This document shows, piece by piece, positions 1 to 12,985 of a stretch of 64,000 nt of DNA. Source of the DNA: Brassica napus (Eukaryota > Streptophyta > Magnoliopsida > Brassicales > Brassicaceae). The notes under the pieces are model-generated. The model did not search any database, was not told the origin of the DNA, and saw nothing but the letters and a program-made list of their open reading frames with translations. A program made the position numbers and the translations under genes. Numbering within the stretch: position 1 is the stretch's first letter; every line of letters begins with the position of its first letter. The DNA lies in assembly GCF_020379485.1 (NCBI RefSeq), contig NC_063448.1, positions 45,951,218-46,015,217 on the forward strand, given 5' to 3'.

Positions 1-2690
1 ATAACTACTACTATTACTAACACACAAATCCAAATCGTCGTCCATATTTATTTTAACATTACTTGTTAGGATTACATTAGGCTAACAAATCTTACAACTG
101 TTTCGATATGGACTGCCAAATATAGAAACGTGTGGATTATAATGTCAAAATAAGTACGTAATGTTAATTATTTTTTGAGAAAACGAAGCAGAAATGGAGA
201 TGGTGATTGGTGGGGCCCAGTCTTCTTAATAATGAAAGAAGATTTTTTGGTTCAGGAAATTGCCAGCCAATATCTGCTCTGTAACTCTTCTTATGCACGT
301 CTCCGGTCGTGACTTGCGGACCCCCAAACCATTGACGTTTCATAAAACTAATTCATTATTTTTTAAGGAAAACAATCATCAAAACTGCTAGTTGAATGGA
401 CACAGCTGTATATGCCCCATCTCATGTTAAGGCCCATTTATACAAGTAACCCTTGTCTTGTGGGCTGGAAATTTTGGCCCGTTAACATGTAGAGATAGTT
501 TTTTATGTTGTTTACCGACGGGCCCCGTTAGCTAAACATATATTCGGTTCAAGTGCACATCTAACAATACTAAAAAAGAGATATGCTCAATGGATAAAGT
601 GTCCACCCAGAATAAAAAAATCAACCAATAGAAATGTTTTTTTTTGCCACGTCAGGCTGGCTAAAGTCGAAACTCGAAATAGATTAAATACCGTGCTTTT
701 TAATTCCCGTCAAAGCCCAAAAAAGCCCAGAAAACATATTCACATTTCTTTCTACATCTATGATGATCTATCTTTTCATCTTCCTCTTCCCCATTATCAC
801 CAAAAAACCTAAAGCCATTAAGAAACTTCTCGTGATGATGACCACCGTCGTCTACATTAACCCGTCAAAATCATTAATTAACACTTTGAATGGGTACAAC
901 TCTTCATATTCCCTCTAGCTCACCATTATAATATCCTCACCGCTTTCATTTCTCGCCTATTCCATCCACCACCTAAACACATTCCACCGCTTGGCTTCAA
1001 CAACCTCCGCCTAACCCTTTGATTGATGAACAGGTCAACCAAAGTTTTATATTCCCATGTTTTAGTCTGTCAATTCATGTATACTCACTAATCTCAGACA
1101 TGGACTGTCATACAAAAGTTAAGAAGGTTCCCATCAGCTGAAGCCACAAATGAAGAAAGCCATGATGTTGTGATTGTGAGGAGGGTGAAGAAGAGGAGTA
1201 TCCAGGTGGTGCCATAGGATGCGGCTATGGTGATTAGTTCATCGTCTTTCCCGTGAAGATTGGAGAAAAATATAAAAACAAGACATGGATCTTGGTTCGT
1301 TGCTATGTATAAACAAACGGTAATGATTACACTACTAATATATGGGTTTTTCGTCTGCAATTAATTATGCTCCATATTTAAGTTCAAATACTATCTAAAC
1401 TACGTTCTGCTTTTTAGGAAACCTTAGACTTTCACTTTGTCAAACAAGTAGTTACAACACAACATATGTTGGTCTTACTCACTCTCATGTGAATACCAGT
1501 TCCTCTCCTTGCGAATGCAATTAAACAGATAAATATGAATCTTGGTTTAGGTCTCAAGCATAACAGCGTGGTGTCATATCCACTGATCATCATGCTTTGA
1601 AATAATTGTATATATTGATATTGGGTTTAGATAGATCTGGCACAACAGAACATGTTTGATAGTTTATCTTCTTATTGTCTTGAGGACTCTTTGGTAGCTC
1701 AGTTTATAGACATGAAGATTTCTGGAAACATGATTAGGAACCTTTAGGCTTTCAAGGGGAGATTTCAAATCGAGGAGTACAATATCTGCTACTAGAGATA
1801 CTAAGCTTTCATTTAAGTGTAAACCTTGCACACTGTTTCCAGGCTCAGTGTTTATGTTTTCTGCTCCAGGTTTCTAAAAAAACGGTGAAGGCTGTGATTG
1901 GGTCAGGTGGACAGAGATAGGGAACAAAACATTTCAAGCTCACACATTTCGAAGAAGTAAGATTTCAATCCTTTATCACAAACCGCTGGCGCATTGGTTC
2001 CACTTAGATTCTGGGTAAAGTGATTGCTTTTGTCATCAGTGTTTTACAAGTCACCACTACACTCACTGAGTTACTATTTAAATCATTTGGTTAGTAAACC
2101 TGTATTGGTTGAATATCGACTTTATTTGTTAATTAGGTATTAACTGGTATACGATTGAGAGAGAATGAGTTTATCACGACTAATGATATTTGTTTCGAGA
2201 CAGACATTTGTTGACGTTAGCTACTGTTTTATTTTCCAGAAAATAAGCTCGGGATAGAGCGAAGAAGAATTCCTGGATCTACAAATCCTACACTTTGAAG
2301 GTTGGATGGTAAATTTTATTATATGTGTTAACTCTTTAGGTCTCTCTTTATCTTTGAGGAAGTTGATGCGGATGCAGCCAAGTGTTTGGTGTACGTCAGT
2401 GATGTGTTGTTATAGTTGTTTCTGAACTCATAATACTAACTGTGGCTGAGTTTTACTGTTCAACTATGCAGTGTTCTTTAATTATATGAGTTTGATGAAG
2501 CAGGAGAACATGAACCTAATGCGAATATGTTGCACAGATCCAGAAGTCGTGGATTCACTGTGTTGTCTACATGTTCTTACTCTGATGAAGAGTGAAAAAC
2601 AATAAAGAAGAGTGTCATGTCTGAAAATTGGAGGTGGAATAAAAACTCATTTGGTTGATTTTGGTTTTCTTCGTTGTCCCTTTTGTAATG
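1..2690. other. Gene-poor AT-rich stretch, no supported gene
   Basis: I see no coding region I can defend here. Short frames exist (for example 1094-1360 on the minus strand) but show no recognisable domain and no convincing splice structure. A patch near 1870-1915 can be read as a KH-like glycine motif, but stops surround it. The stretch may contain decayed genic or transposon remnants. Confidence 0.5.
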
Positions 2691-2696
2691 TTCTAA

Positions 2697-3250
2697 AACG
2701 CGGCCGCCGCGGGCGACTTTCCGGCGATTAAACGGTCGGCGGTCTCCGAACGTGGCGATTTGGTTGTATGCGGAGGATTAGGCGGTGTGGTACAGAAAGT
2801 TTAGTTTTTTTGTTAATCTGAAGTCGAAAATCGGTTTATATGTGGTAGATCTACAAGCTTATAATGCAAACTACAGTTAAAACCCAAAGGATTTAAAGAT
2901 TAATCAAAAAAATATATGGCGGCCGCAAAAAGTTGTTTCAGAAATCGTGAAGCCCTAAAAGAATTCTGAGGAAGACGATGAGTTATTTACATAAATGCCA
3001 CTCATTTAAAAAAAAATCGAAAAAGATCAACATTGAGTCAAATGGGACTCGAACCCGGAGTTGGATAGGAGGCGAACACTCCTATAACCACCAGACCATG
3101 AGAAGTTTTTGTGATTTAGATACATAGTATTATAATAACTTAAAAACAAGTCGGCGATTAATCCCCGTATACTCCCCGGTTTTTTCATTAGGCGCTAGGC
3201 CCAGTCCGAACGCCCGACTAACGCCTAGCGTAGTTCCGAACAAGGAGTTT
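2697..3250 (-). repeat. SINE-like retroposon region with tRNA-type promoter
   Basis: Read on the minus strand, about 3036-3105 contains an A-box-like TGGTCTGGTGG and a perfect B box GGTTCGAGTCC at roughly tRNA spacing. The flanks do not pair as an acceptor stem, so this looks like the tRNA-derived head of a SINE rather than a functional tRNA gene. Two GC-rich patches (2697-2770 and 3150-3235, with GGCGATTAA and GCGCTAGGC-type motifs) flank it inside an otherwise AT-rich region and may belong to the same composite repeat. The element ends and target duplication were not resolved. Confidence 0.5.
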
Positions 3251-3826
3251 TTACTGAGAAACTATTGTACAATTTGCGATTTCACATTCGTTTTTTGCCA
3301 AGTGAGTGTGTATGAAGATTTGCTAATACGAATATCTCCGATTTGTTATCTATGGTTATCAGTATTGTAAACTCTTGCAGGCCTTTTATTATATCTGAGA
3401 AGCAATTAACTTAAATTTTGCAAATAATTAATATTACCTTAAGAAATTTCATAGATTTATCTCTGTTTCTGTTTTCAAAAAAAAATTATGCTTTTTAATT
3501 ATACTTTTTTAAAAAAAATTGTGCTAATCTTCTGTAAAGCTACCATGAAGCATTATAAAGGATTAGTTCTTTAGAAAGGACTCACGAAGAAAAGTATATT
3601 GCTGAGATAAATAGGAAATATGTTAACACATCACTTGGTTCATGTTTCCCAAAAACAAAAAAAAACAGCCAAAACTCTTTAAATTCATTGTTATAAAATC
3701 ATGATATTTTATTAATTTATACGAAAATTTAGTTTAATTAAATATTTTCACATTAATTACTTCTAAATATGTTTTACGTCAAATACTAATAATAATATTT
3801 GATTTCATATATTTAGTTATTAATCG

Positions 3827-3891
<65 letters not shown>

Positions 3892-4415
3892 TGTAGATAT
3901 GTTTTAGATGTAGCATTAAACTATTAAACTAACACTAAAATATTAAAAGTTGATGATAGAGCTCATTGAAAAGAAAACAAACAATAGAATTTCTTATACG
4001 TATAAATTTTATATTCATAACTATTTATTTATCATTTTAATAAAATTATAGAAATATATTTCTATATGATTTCTTAGTTAATTGCTATCTTATTATTATA
4101 CTAAATTACGTTCTATTTTGAATAAATTCATTAATTTACAGTGTTTATTAATTTATTAAGTTTATAATGTAAATTATGTTTTGCGTTTTTTATTGTCTGA
4201 ACCTCTCACTTAAGAATAAAAAAGTTTTTTTTTTTGTTGATGGGTGATGGACTGGATATTTCATAAAAACGGTGTGTATGCAGAGTAAGTTTATGTGAAC
4301 GGAAAAAAGTACATTTTACTTGCTATTTTCCAAAATTGGTGTAAAATAAGATATTTACATAAATAGGTGAATACGCTGTTGCAATATGAATGAGATTTGT
4401 TTCTAATTTATTTTA
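3251..4415. other. AT-rich intergenic stretch
   Basis: No gene is seen. The stretch holds long A/T runs and the dinucleotide microsatellite listed separately. Confidence 0.6.
3831..3886. repeat. (AT)28 microsatellite
   Basis: An uninterrupted AT dinucleotide run of 56 bases. It is self-complementary and likely to vary in length between accessions. Confidence 0.97.
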
Positions 4416-4423
4416 GTTGTGGT

Positions 4424-4619
4424 CAGGGGCGGACGCACTAACAACGGTACAGGGTCACGTGCCCCTACTGATTTTTATTTTTTTTCTTAAGTAACATAAA
4501 TTAATTTGATGAACTATTGTTAGTTTACTGAATAAAATTGAAAATGTGCTACCATCAAAACTTTTTTTACTGTTTCTAATATTGTGCCCCGATTAGAAAC
4601 GTTTCTAAATTCGTCCCTG
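4424..4619. mobile_element. hAT-type MITE with 8-bp target duplication
   Basis: The 196-bp insert begins CAGGGGCGGA and ends TTCGTCCCTG, giving short imperfect terminal inverted repeats. It is flanked by a perfect 8-bp direct repeat, GTTGTGGT, at 4416-4423 and 4620-4627. An 8-bp duplication and a CAGGG terminus are typical of hAT-superfamily elements. There is no coding capacity, so it is non-autonomous. Confidence 0.88.
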
Positions 4620-4627
4620 GTTGTGGT

Positions 4628-5770
4628 CTATAGGCTGTTGGCAGTTTGACTTTGACAATGTAAATATTGTTAAGTGCATTATTGGAAAACATTTTCTTCT
4701 CATGCATGTCTTTGTGACGAAATATCGATTCTTTTCGACTAAGATCAAGTATTAGACGAAACAGCAAAAAAAAAAAAAAAAACAAACTCTGTCTTCTTCA
4801 CTTTTTATTTTATATAATGGAAATAGGTTTAACAAAAACTTTAACTCCGTGATTTGGTGAAAAAATAAACTAAAATTATTTATTTATACAATTTTTTTTT
4901 TAAAAAAAGGTAGAGATGAAACAAAAAAAGTAAGAGAAAGATTTAATTAAAGGCTCATTCCGTTGACAAAAAAAAGCTCATTCCGCTTCTTAAGAACAAG
5001 AGTTTAATCTACGATGTATGCAAATGTTTTCTAATTTAAAAATATAATCTAAGTGAAGATTTTGTTGTAAATATTTAAAACTTTAGCAAAATATAATCAA
5101 GATGAAGAAATTTATAATTTTTAATATTTAGTAGTTATGTGGTTTCTTTGAACTCGAAAATGCAACAATTCTAGAAATATTCATTTTTTTTTTGTTAAAA
5201 TATCTATAATGTAAAAAATATTTTTTCGATCTGCAATAAAATTTTAAAACTGTCATTAAAATTCTTTTAATATGTAAAAACTATTAATATATATTAGTAC
5301 GCATATCTTTATTTTAGATTTATGATTGTACACACATTTTACTATATATTTTAAGAATATTTTAATTCAAAAACAATTGTTAGGTCATGACCATTGTAAG
5401 ATAAAAGTATATGTAATATTCAAACAAAAAAATCCATATATGTCTTTCCTCTTATACTATATCTTATACACTAGATAGTTTATAAACACAGGAAGATTTT
5501 ATAATATTTGATTTTAACATAGCAAAATTATTACTAAAATTTAAATAGAAATTATCCGCGCAGAAAACGATCTAGTCTAACAATACTAAAAATTCTAAAA
5601 CTAGAGCAAGGGAGAGTGTACACGTCGTTTCAAAAAATCGTCCAATCATGATCTTCAAAATGGCAACGTCATACCGTTGTTTCTCAACACAGAATAATAG
5701 CAGACGAATTCATATGGGCCGATAATATTTGGTTGTGGCCCGTTTTAAATCAGTCCAATTCTTATTCCAA
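4628..5770. other. AT-rich intergenic stretch
   Basis: No gene is recognised. A 4576-4785 minus-strand frame overlaps the MITE and low-complexity DNA and is not credible. One tiny poly(A) insertion lies inside (listed separately). Confidence 0.55.
4953..4985 (+). mobile_element. Tiny retroposed insert, 13 nt, 10-bp target duplication
   Basis: The direct repeat GCTCATTCCG (4953-4962 and 4976-4985) flanks a 13-nt insert, TTGAC followed by eight A residues. A poly(A)-ended insert between direct repeats is the signature of target-primed reverse transcription. It is read here as an extremely 5'-truncated LINE or SINE copy. Confidence 0.7.
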
Positions 5771-5779
5771 ATACAATGG

Positions 5780-7720
5780 TCGTCGAAACGTGTGACCCTT
5801 CCACTTCGCCGTCATCTTTTCCGATTTCTGCAGATTGCCGTTTCTGTTGAGTTATTATGATCCATTTTCACTCATTCAGTCCCGTTATTTTCGTCGAAGG
5901 TTACAGCAAAGACGATCAATAGATCTTATCTCACATCCCAATTTCATTTTATTTTGATCGTCTCTCGCCGTTACACATCCTAATCTACATCTCTGGAGAA
6001 ACCGATGGCTGATACATCTCAAGATCTCACTTTTACGGCGTTTCGTTTAATACAATGCTGCAGTTCTCGCCTCTACACCCTTCAAATCTGAGCCGAAATG
6101 GTATCTCAAATGCATGGTATTCATCTGAGACATCTTTTTCCCACTGATATGGCGTCTTCTTCGAGCGGGAAGAGGGCTTCGCGTCGTACCCGGTCAAACT
6201 ATTCATCTTCACTGAGAAGGGATATGACGGGGGAGAAAGATGAAAAGATAGTCCCAAATCTGATAATAATCTTTTCTCAGTCTCCCTTATTGATCGTTTT
6301 CCAGTTTTTGTAGGAATACAATTGCTTTTGCATATTAGTTAGAAATTGACATTGATGCTTTGCTTTAGGATTTCAACATAAAGTGTAAAGATTAGTTTAT
6401 TTATCATTTCTCGATATTGAAGGGATTAACTTTCATCTCGGCTTATATATTTTCTTCTGCTATGACTGGACCTTTGATTTTTTTTTATTCATGTTTAAGA
6501 CGAATCTTACATTGCTTTCCACGATTAAGAGTGTAGAGTTCATGTCCATGATGACAAGTATGTGGTCAACTCTGTTTTCCTTACCCTGCTAAAAGATGCT
6601 CTTTGTGGATTATAAACACTCTTATTTCTTAAATTCAGTTTCGAGTTATTAAGCATGTCTGTGCCCTTGCGTAAAGACTCTCTTTCCAAAAGACAAATAT
6701 TAAGGTAACTAGAATCAAACTCTTATGGCAACATCTTCTTCTTACGACTTTGAATCTCAAGTGCTTTTGCTTTGTTTGAACATGGGAGTTTTCCTAGACT
6801 TTGATCCAATAGCAACATCTGAACTAACAAATAGACAACATCCCCTGAGATTGCAACCCCCTCATTACTATTTACGTGGGAAAACCAAATTGGCAAGGTA
6901 ACTTAATACTTATAATCATGATCATTGTTTGAGTAAATTTAGCTTTTGCTACTTAGTTTGTTTTACAGTCAAAATCCTAACGTTTTGGTTTCGATCAGAA
7001 ACATTTACAAAAAAACTCTACATTGTTGTTGCCATCATTCCTTAATTGTTCCGCTTAGCTCAGGTACTATACTAAATTCATACTTTTGCATCTTTTTGAA
7101 ATAAGCAATGTTTGCATCCTTTCAAAATGTTAGACACTATTATTTTTTTTTGCAGTGTGTATGGAAGTTGGTTGAGGATAAGGAAAACAATGAAAGACCA
7201 AATGAACTGAAGTATCTATCCACCATGTTAGTGGTTGCAGCTAGAACAAAATTCGAAGAAATGGACTTACTAGCTTATGGTTTTGTTGGCTGTAACCATT
7301 TCGAGCCTCGCAATAGTGTTCACTATTTACTGGGACATTTTCAAGGATTGGGGTCTCATGAACCGCAATTAAAACAATTACAAGGAGGAGCATGGGATGA
7401 TGAGTATGAAAATGATGACGATGATTATGCTGAGAAGTGGAGGAGGAGAGGAAATGATGGAAACGGGTCGGCCAGTGGGTCATTTGGGTCGGGTAGTGAA
7501 AGATCCAAAGTCTGGAAACCAGTTTGATGTTAGTGAACTTCGAGATGAGGAAAATATTTCTCCTGCTAAGAAGAAACATTACTGTAGACATACAAATTCT
7601 CAGATCCAAGCAAATGGAAGTGTAAGTTTAGTTTCTTTTTTTTCTTTTTTTTTATCCTCTCTGTGTGTAACTCATATATCAACTTCATTTTTCTGCTTCA
7701 TCATTCCAATCTGAAAAGCA
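5780..7720 (+). pseudogene. Unidentified transcription-unit-like region, probably broken
   Basis: This region is less AT-rich and has gene-like composition. A short frame starts ATGGCTGATACATC at 6004 and closes within about 30 codons; a second frame lies at 6098-6313. The longest piece, 7108-7527, has an acidic tract (DDEYENDDDDY) followed by a Gly/Ser-rich tail. The overlapping +2 frame continues to about 7621, where a GTAAGT donor-like site follows, suggesting either a frameshift or an exon in the other frame. I do not recognise the protein. Pieces do not join into one clear reading frame, so a decayed gene or a transposon-captured fragment is the best description. Confidence 0.3.
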
Positions 7721-9140
7721 TGAATGTGTAGATATGGGGGAAAAGAACGAATGGATGGTTTCTTTTCCATGTAGTCATAACACCGAAAGTTGTTAAAGAC
7801 TATAAACTGGTATGTTTCGTTAAATCTGTAGCTTTATGAAATAAGATCTCTTTAATCACAATACTCTACTGCAAAATATTATTGTTTATAACAAAGACTG
7901 GTTATAGATATGACAATGTATGAGAAAAATCTTCTTTTAGGATGTTACATAGAGTTGTGTGTAAATTAATTATCGTAACGTTGAAACTCTTTAGCTTTGC
8001 CGAGTACATAGAGTGTTCAGTTATTCACATACAACTGAACATATATTCATTGGTCATCTTCCTTCTACGGAGTATGGCCCTGTCCGGCGGTGATGCAAGG
8101 CGGAGTTGCAATGGTAAAGTCGTGACGTCTCACTTCTTTTTTCAGGCCTTGAGTGGACAAGTGTGTACACACACCTTTGCTTTAACACAAGCTCTAACTG
8201 CAGTATTTTGAAAAGAAAAGCTTCAGCTTTCAAACGCTTACCTGAATCAACTGATTAGGATGATTGTCTAATTGTGGAAACAGATATCATTTATCATAGG
8301 TTCTTACTTTAGGACATTATGATAGTACAGGTTTAAAGAACGATTCGTCTTTGGTTATATAGATGTTAATCTTTGTTTCAACCGTCGATTGATCTTCTCG
8401 TTGGGCTGTTAGTTGGAGCCCGTTTGTATGACTAATCACAATTGGAATTTGTTGTTAGGAAGCGAAGATTATGGGGTTGGTTAATGAAATCGTTTGGATG
8501 AGCTCTCGATTTAAATTGATTGACGCTCTTTGAAACTCCGGCGTGTGCGTTGCAGCTGTTGAATCCCAAAAACCTCCAATACAGTCGTTGGAGGTGTTCT
8601 TCGGTGGTCAGGGTCAAGTTTCCCGGTAGATTCCGGTGGTCTTCTAAGTCGATGAAGACGGTGGAGGTTCGAGGTTCTGGTGTCATTTTGGAGTGGTACG
8701 GCGGATTCCGGTAAATCGTCGGTTCAGTTATCCGGCGTTGTTTCTTGAAGCGGTGATGAGGTGGAGGCATTTGCGACGCGTGGTCTCCTTAGGCTGAGAT
8801 ATAAACACGTGTTCCACTCCCGCTAATCTTCTGACGCGTGTTGTTGATGGGCGTCTTATCTTTTCGGTTGCCCCTGTTGGGCTTGTTGCTTTGGGTGGCT
8901 CTTTTTTTTTGTTTGGGCCTTGTGTTGGGTTTTTTTGTACGGGCTTTGAACTGGGCTCTTAATAAAAATCAGATGAATTTTTTTTTTTTTTGACAAGACA
9001 TAAAACCTCGGGTTTTGATTTCACGGAAAGAAAAATAAATAGCATGCTTGGTAAGTAGTGGAGTAACTGAGATTAAATAAAATAGAGTAAATGAGAGAAA
9101 ATATGATAGAGTAAAAAGCAGAAATCAGAGGAAAACAAAT
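7721..9140. other. No gene supported; mixed GC-richer and AT-rich DNA
   Basis: Between 8440 and 8880 the sequence is GC-richer with short frames on both strands (8432-8770 minus, 8520-8714 plus) that overlap each other and show no domain. Two GACGCGTG motifs (about 8774 and 8832) and a CACGTG core lie nearby. It could be a decayed promoter or untranslated region. Confidence 0.35.
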
Positions 9141-9141
9141 A

Positions 9142-9379
9142 CTCCATCTGTTTTATATTAAGTGTCATTTTAACATTTTTCACGAATGTTAATAAAATTG
9201 TATTATATACTAATATATATTTATTTAATGTATGATTAATTAAAGAAAAATTATTTAAATAAAAGCTCATTGGTTATTCAAAAGGATAAAAATGAATTTA
9301 ATGTACAAAGTTACATTGAAATTGTAGAATGACACTTATTTTGAAACGAAAAGAATAAATCTATATAAAACAGATGGAG
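9142..9379. mobile_element. Stowaway-like (Tc1/mariner) MITE
   Basis: The 238-bp element starts CTCCATCTGTTTTATAT and ends ATATAAAACAGATGGAG, giving near-perfect terminal inverted repeats. It is flanked by TA on both sides (9140-9141 and 9380-9381). The start and the internal AAGTGTCATTTTA motif are typical of plant Stowaway MITEs. No coding capacity. Confidence 0.9.
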
Positions 9380-9489
9380 TAAATGAGAAAGAAAGAAAAA
9401 ATAATAAATGGTGTTAGTGTTACTCTCACTAAAACTAGAGTAAAAAATAGTGTGTGTTTTACTCTCTCGGTGCCTAGCCGCTTGCCTAT

Positions 9490-9890
9490 TTATATTTTTA
9501 TATATTATGTTTGCAATAACTAGATATACATATTATTTTTGTATTATCTATTTTTTGCTTCACTAAAAATCATATATAATATTTAAATTGATAGAAAACA
9601 TATATATTATTAGTTTATTTTATTTTTTATTCTTGTTAATAAGTAATATAATTAAAATAATTAATACTTGTTTAATAGTTTTGATTTTCTAATATTTTCC
9701 ACAACTTATTCTAATGAATATATCTATGATGGTTGGTAATTTATATTTCATTATTTATAAATATGTATTTGTATATTTGGTTTAAATATTTAATTTTTAT
9801 TATTATTTTCTAACATTAAATAAAATATGATAATTTAGTAAGATGGTTTGATAAATAAATCTACAATTGTTTTGTACAGTATTTTGAAAC
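9490..9890 (+). repeat. Left arm of a large imperfect inverted repeat
   Basis: This AT-rich arm matches, as reverse complement, the stretch at about 10945-11345. Shared landmarks include CTTCACTAAAAxTCATATAT, TAATAAGTAATATAAT, AATACTTGTTTA, TATGATAATTTAGTA and ATTTGTTTTGTAxAGTAT, in the same order. By eye the arms differ at perhaps a quarter of positions, with indels. Confidence 0.72.
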
Positions 9891-10315
9891 CGGACCAAAC
9901 CGACCGGTCAAACCTTGACTCCTCCATCTTGTCTACTTGAGGTTGCTCTAAAAACCAGATTTGAATTAACCCATAAAAAATTGTAAAAACCGGTAAAAAT
10001 CGTTAAACCCGGTGAACCATTTCAGTATCAAAATCCAAATTTTCAAAAATTAAAGTAAAAAAAAAATTCAACAATTTGGTAAGAAAATGTTCACATTATT
10101 TTAAGAAGTTACATAATTATAATATTTTGAGATTATAATATTGATGAAATGTATATAAATTAATTATATAATTATAATTTATTTTTTTATTAATTGAAAA
10201 TAAAATAAAGATCTTGGTTGAACCTGTTAGACCCGTCCAACAATTGACTCAATCACCATGCCGAGTCAATGTATGGTATGGTTTTAAATTATTTATTATG
10301 TCTTCGAATGAGATG

Positions 10316-10415
10316 CATATCAAAAAAATACAGACCAAACTGATAATGCAGATAAAACAGATCAAATGCAGATCAAACTGAAATGCAGATCAAATGCAGA
10401 TCAAATACATATCTT
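10316..10415 (+). repeat. Short tandem ATGCAGATCAAA units, inverted relative to 11600-11705
   Basis: Units of roughly 12-16 bp built on ATGCAGATCAAA and ACAGATCAAA are repeated here. Complementary units (TTTGATCTGCAT-type) occur at about 11630-11700. Together with the 9490/10945 arms this makes the 9.5-11.7 kb block a nested inverted structure. Confidence 0.6.
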
Positions 10416-10944
10416 CAAAGAGTATTTAATCAAGTAAAATCAAACCAATTAAAATTAATTCGAACCGAACCGAATAGAAAATGGGTTTGTATTTTGGTAA
10501 TGCGAATAAGCCGAATATATGTAATTTTTAAAAAACGCAATCCAACCGAATTAACCAAAGAAACCGAATAATTATAATATATTATCATACTTATATGTAG
10601 ACTTTCTAATAAAATTAATAAATATACATAATTTATTTTACTAATATGATATTCATAAATTGAACATTTATTTTAATAATTTTCCTTTTTTCTTTAAGTT
10701 AAAAGGTTATTTTGTTTATATTATATTTCATAAAATTAAATTAAACATAATTTTTATTGGTAGATATTTGTGCTAAGTATAGTTATTTAATAATTTTATG
10801 ATATTATTTTTTTCTTATTTTATTTTAATAGTTATAAAATATTATAGTTAGAAGTTAGAATAAGAAATATATATTTAGATTTTAATAAATCTGATTTCTA
10901 ATCATATAAACTAATTTTTTTGTAAAATATAAATATAATTAAAA

Positions 10945-11345
10945 ATGCCTAAACTATACTATACAAAACAAATGTTAATTTCTTTGATAAATAAATACTA
11001 AATTATCATATTTGTTAATTATAAAAATAAAATAATAAAAATGAAATATCTAAACTGAAAATACAAGTTCTTAAATACATTTAATAAATTTTAAATTACC
11101 AAATAACATATATGAATTCATTAACTAAGTTATATAAACTATTATAAAATAAAAATTTATAAACAAGTATTATTTATTTAAATTATATTACTTATTATCA
11201 AGAATAAAATTAAAATAACTATAGTATATATGCTTTTTAGCAATGTAAATATTATATATGACTTTTAGTGAAGTAAACAAATTAGATGATACAAAATAAC
11301 ATATATATGCCTATTTATTGCAACAATATATTTATAAAATAGAGA
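10945..11345 (-). repeat. Right arm of the large imperfect inverted repeat
   Basis: Reverse-complement partner of 9490-9890 (see that entry for shared landmarks). The spacer between arms is about 1.05 kb of AT-rich DNA. It could be one foldback element or two head-to-head copies of one old repeat. Confidence 0.72.
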
Positions 11346-11705
11346 TACATTAAACATATATAATTTTACGTAATTTTCTTTGATATTTATATGGTAGAAA
11401 ATAAATTCGTTAAAAAAATTAGATTTTTATTCATTGGCCCTCTGCATAAATTCCAGTACTTTTTTCTTGGCTTTTGCGGATCAAATTTTTTTCTTACAAT
11501 AATAATCTGTATGCAGATTGGACTGCATATAAAGTGATCGGCGTTTAAATATTGAATGGTATAAAAATACAGTATAATCTGCATATAACATGATCTGTAT
11601 TTATCTTGTATATATTCTGCATTCCCTTCAGACCCTATGATCTGCTGCATTATTGGTTTGATATGTGATCTGTATTATTGGTTTGATCTGCATTTTGTGA
11701 TCCTT

Positions 11706-12615
11706 GTTCTCTATTCAAAGCCGTAGACGTTTTGCATTGAATGTGACTTGGCCAATTTAAAGTTTAAGGTATGATAGTGGTCGCATCATCTGCTAATCAT
11801 TGCATTCGTTCACTGTAGTATTGAAGTTGTTGTGCTTATAGATTTGTAACATAAAGCTCAAAAAAAATGTTTGGATAAAACTTGATAAGTAGATTATGAT
11901 TACTAGTTAGATATCATGAGTGATGTTTTTTGCCTAGTTTTTTACCAATTAAATAAAATAATAATTAAATAGAAGAGAGAGAGTAGAAAGAGTTTTTTTC
12001 TGAGAAATTCTGGTTTTTGGAAATAAACTTATACTCTCTCTCTTTCTAAAAGATAAATATCTTAAAATAAAATCATATTTCAAAAAGATATATGTTTTAC
12101 ATTTCCTATGAAATTCTTAGTCATTAATAATGGTAAATTATAAACTTCAAAAAGTTAATGTTAATTATTTAAATAATATTATCTTAAACTTATAAAAATA
12201 GCTAAACAATTTATAATTATTTTTAATTTATTTTCTTAATATGGGTAAAAACACAAAAATGCATCATTTAGGAACATATATATGGAATTTTATGTGTTAT
12301 TTAATTAATCAACTAATTCTTGTAAAAAATATAAATAATTGTATAATTAAATATTAATATTTTTCTAGAAACCCACATGGTTTCTAACCAATGGTAATGC
12401 CTTTAAAATAATCAAAGTGGTACATTGATTTTTTTTGGTATTATAATTTTTTGTTACTTGATGATATTTTGTGTGTAGTAATGTAAATGTTCATTCTTTT
12501 AAGAATCATAGTTCTCATATGTCATAATATCCCTAACTGTTTATCATAACAATTCATAGAAGATTAAAGACATATGTTAAGGGTAACAATGTTGGGTTAT
12601 GATTTCGATTTAGTC
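11706..12615. other. AT-rich intergenic stretch
   Basis: No gene or structured element is recognised between the inverted-repeat block and the Copia-type element. Confidence 0.55.
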
Positions 12616-12620
12616 ATTAA

Positions 12621-12964
12621 TGTTATAAATCATGGAGTGGATTGTCATTAACCAGACCCGGTCCAAGACCGGCCAAATACCTAGAAGATGGAAAGATGGC
12701 CGAAGCCTAGAGAGAGGAGAGAGAGAGCCGACTTTAGGAGAGAGAAAAGCGGCCACAAAGCTTGGAAAAAAAGAAACCCTTTCCTTTTCCTAGTAGATGT
12801 AATCTTTCCATTATTATGTATTAGTAGTTTTCCTAATCTTAGTGAATTTAGGTTTTTGGATACTTTTCATTTATCTTCATCTTGTAATCCTTATATAAAA
12901 GAACTCCCTTGATCATTAATAATAACACAGAAATATTCAGTCTCTAAACTCTCTAATTACAACA
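12621..12964 (+). repeat. 5' LTR of Copia-type element
   Basis: 344 bp, TG...CA termini. A TATA-like CTTATATAAA lies near its 3' part (about 12890). By eye roughly 20 differences separate it from the 3' LTR, about 94% identity, so the insertion is not recent. Confidence 0.92.
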
Positions 12965-12985
12965 CGTTATCAGCACGATAGACTC
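12965..12985 (+). promoter_or_regulatory. Primer-binding-site-like sequence
   Basis: CGTTATCAGCACGATAG directly follows the LTR terminus, at the position where reverse transcription primes. The TTATCAGCACGA core is familiar from plant Copia elements; the priming tRNA was not identified. Confidence 0.6.

Noticed and set aside
1094..1360. 88-codon minus-strand frame
   Set aside because: Hydrophobic low-complexity translation without domain, splice or promoter support.
1871..1925. KH-domain-like motif (VIGSGG)
   Set aside because: Only about six residues fit, stops follow at once, and no flanking exon was convincing.
3036..3105. tRNA gene on the minus strand
   Set aside because: Good A and B boxes, but the flanks cannot form an acceptor stem and the anticodon-loop base before the anticodon is not T, so it is more likely a SINE head.
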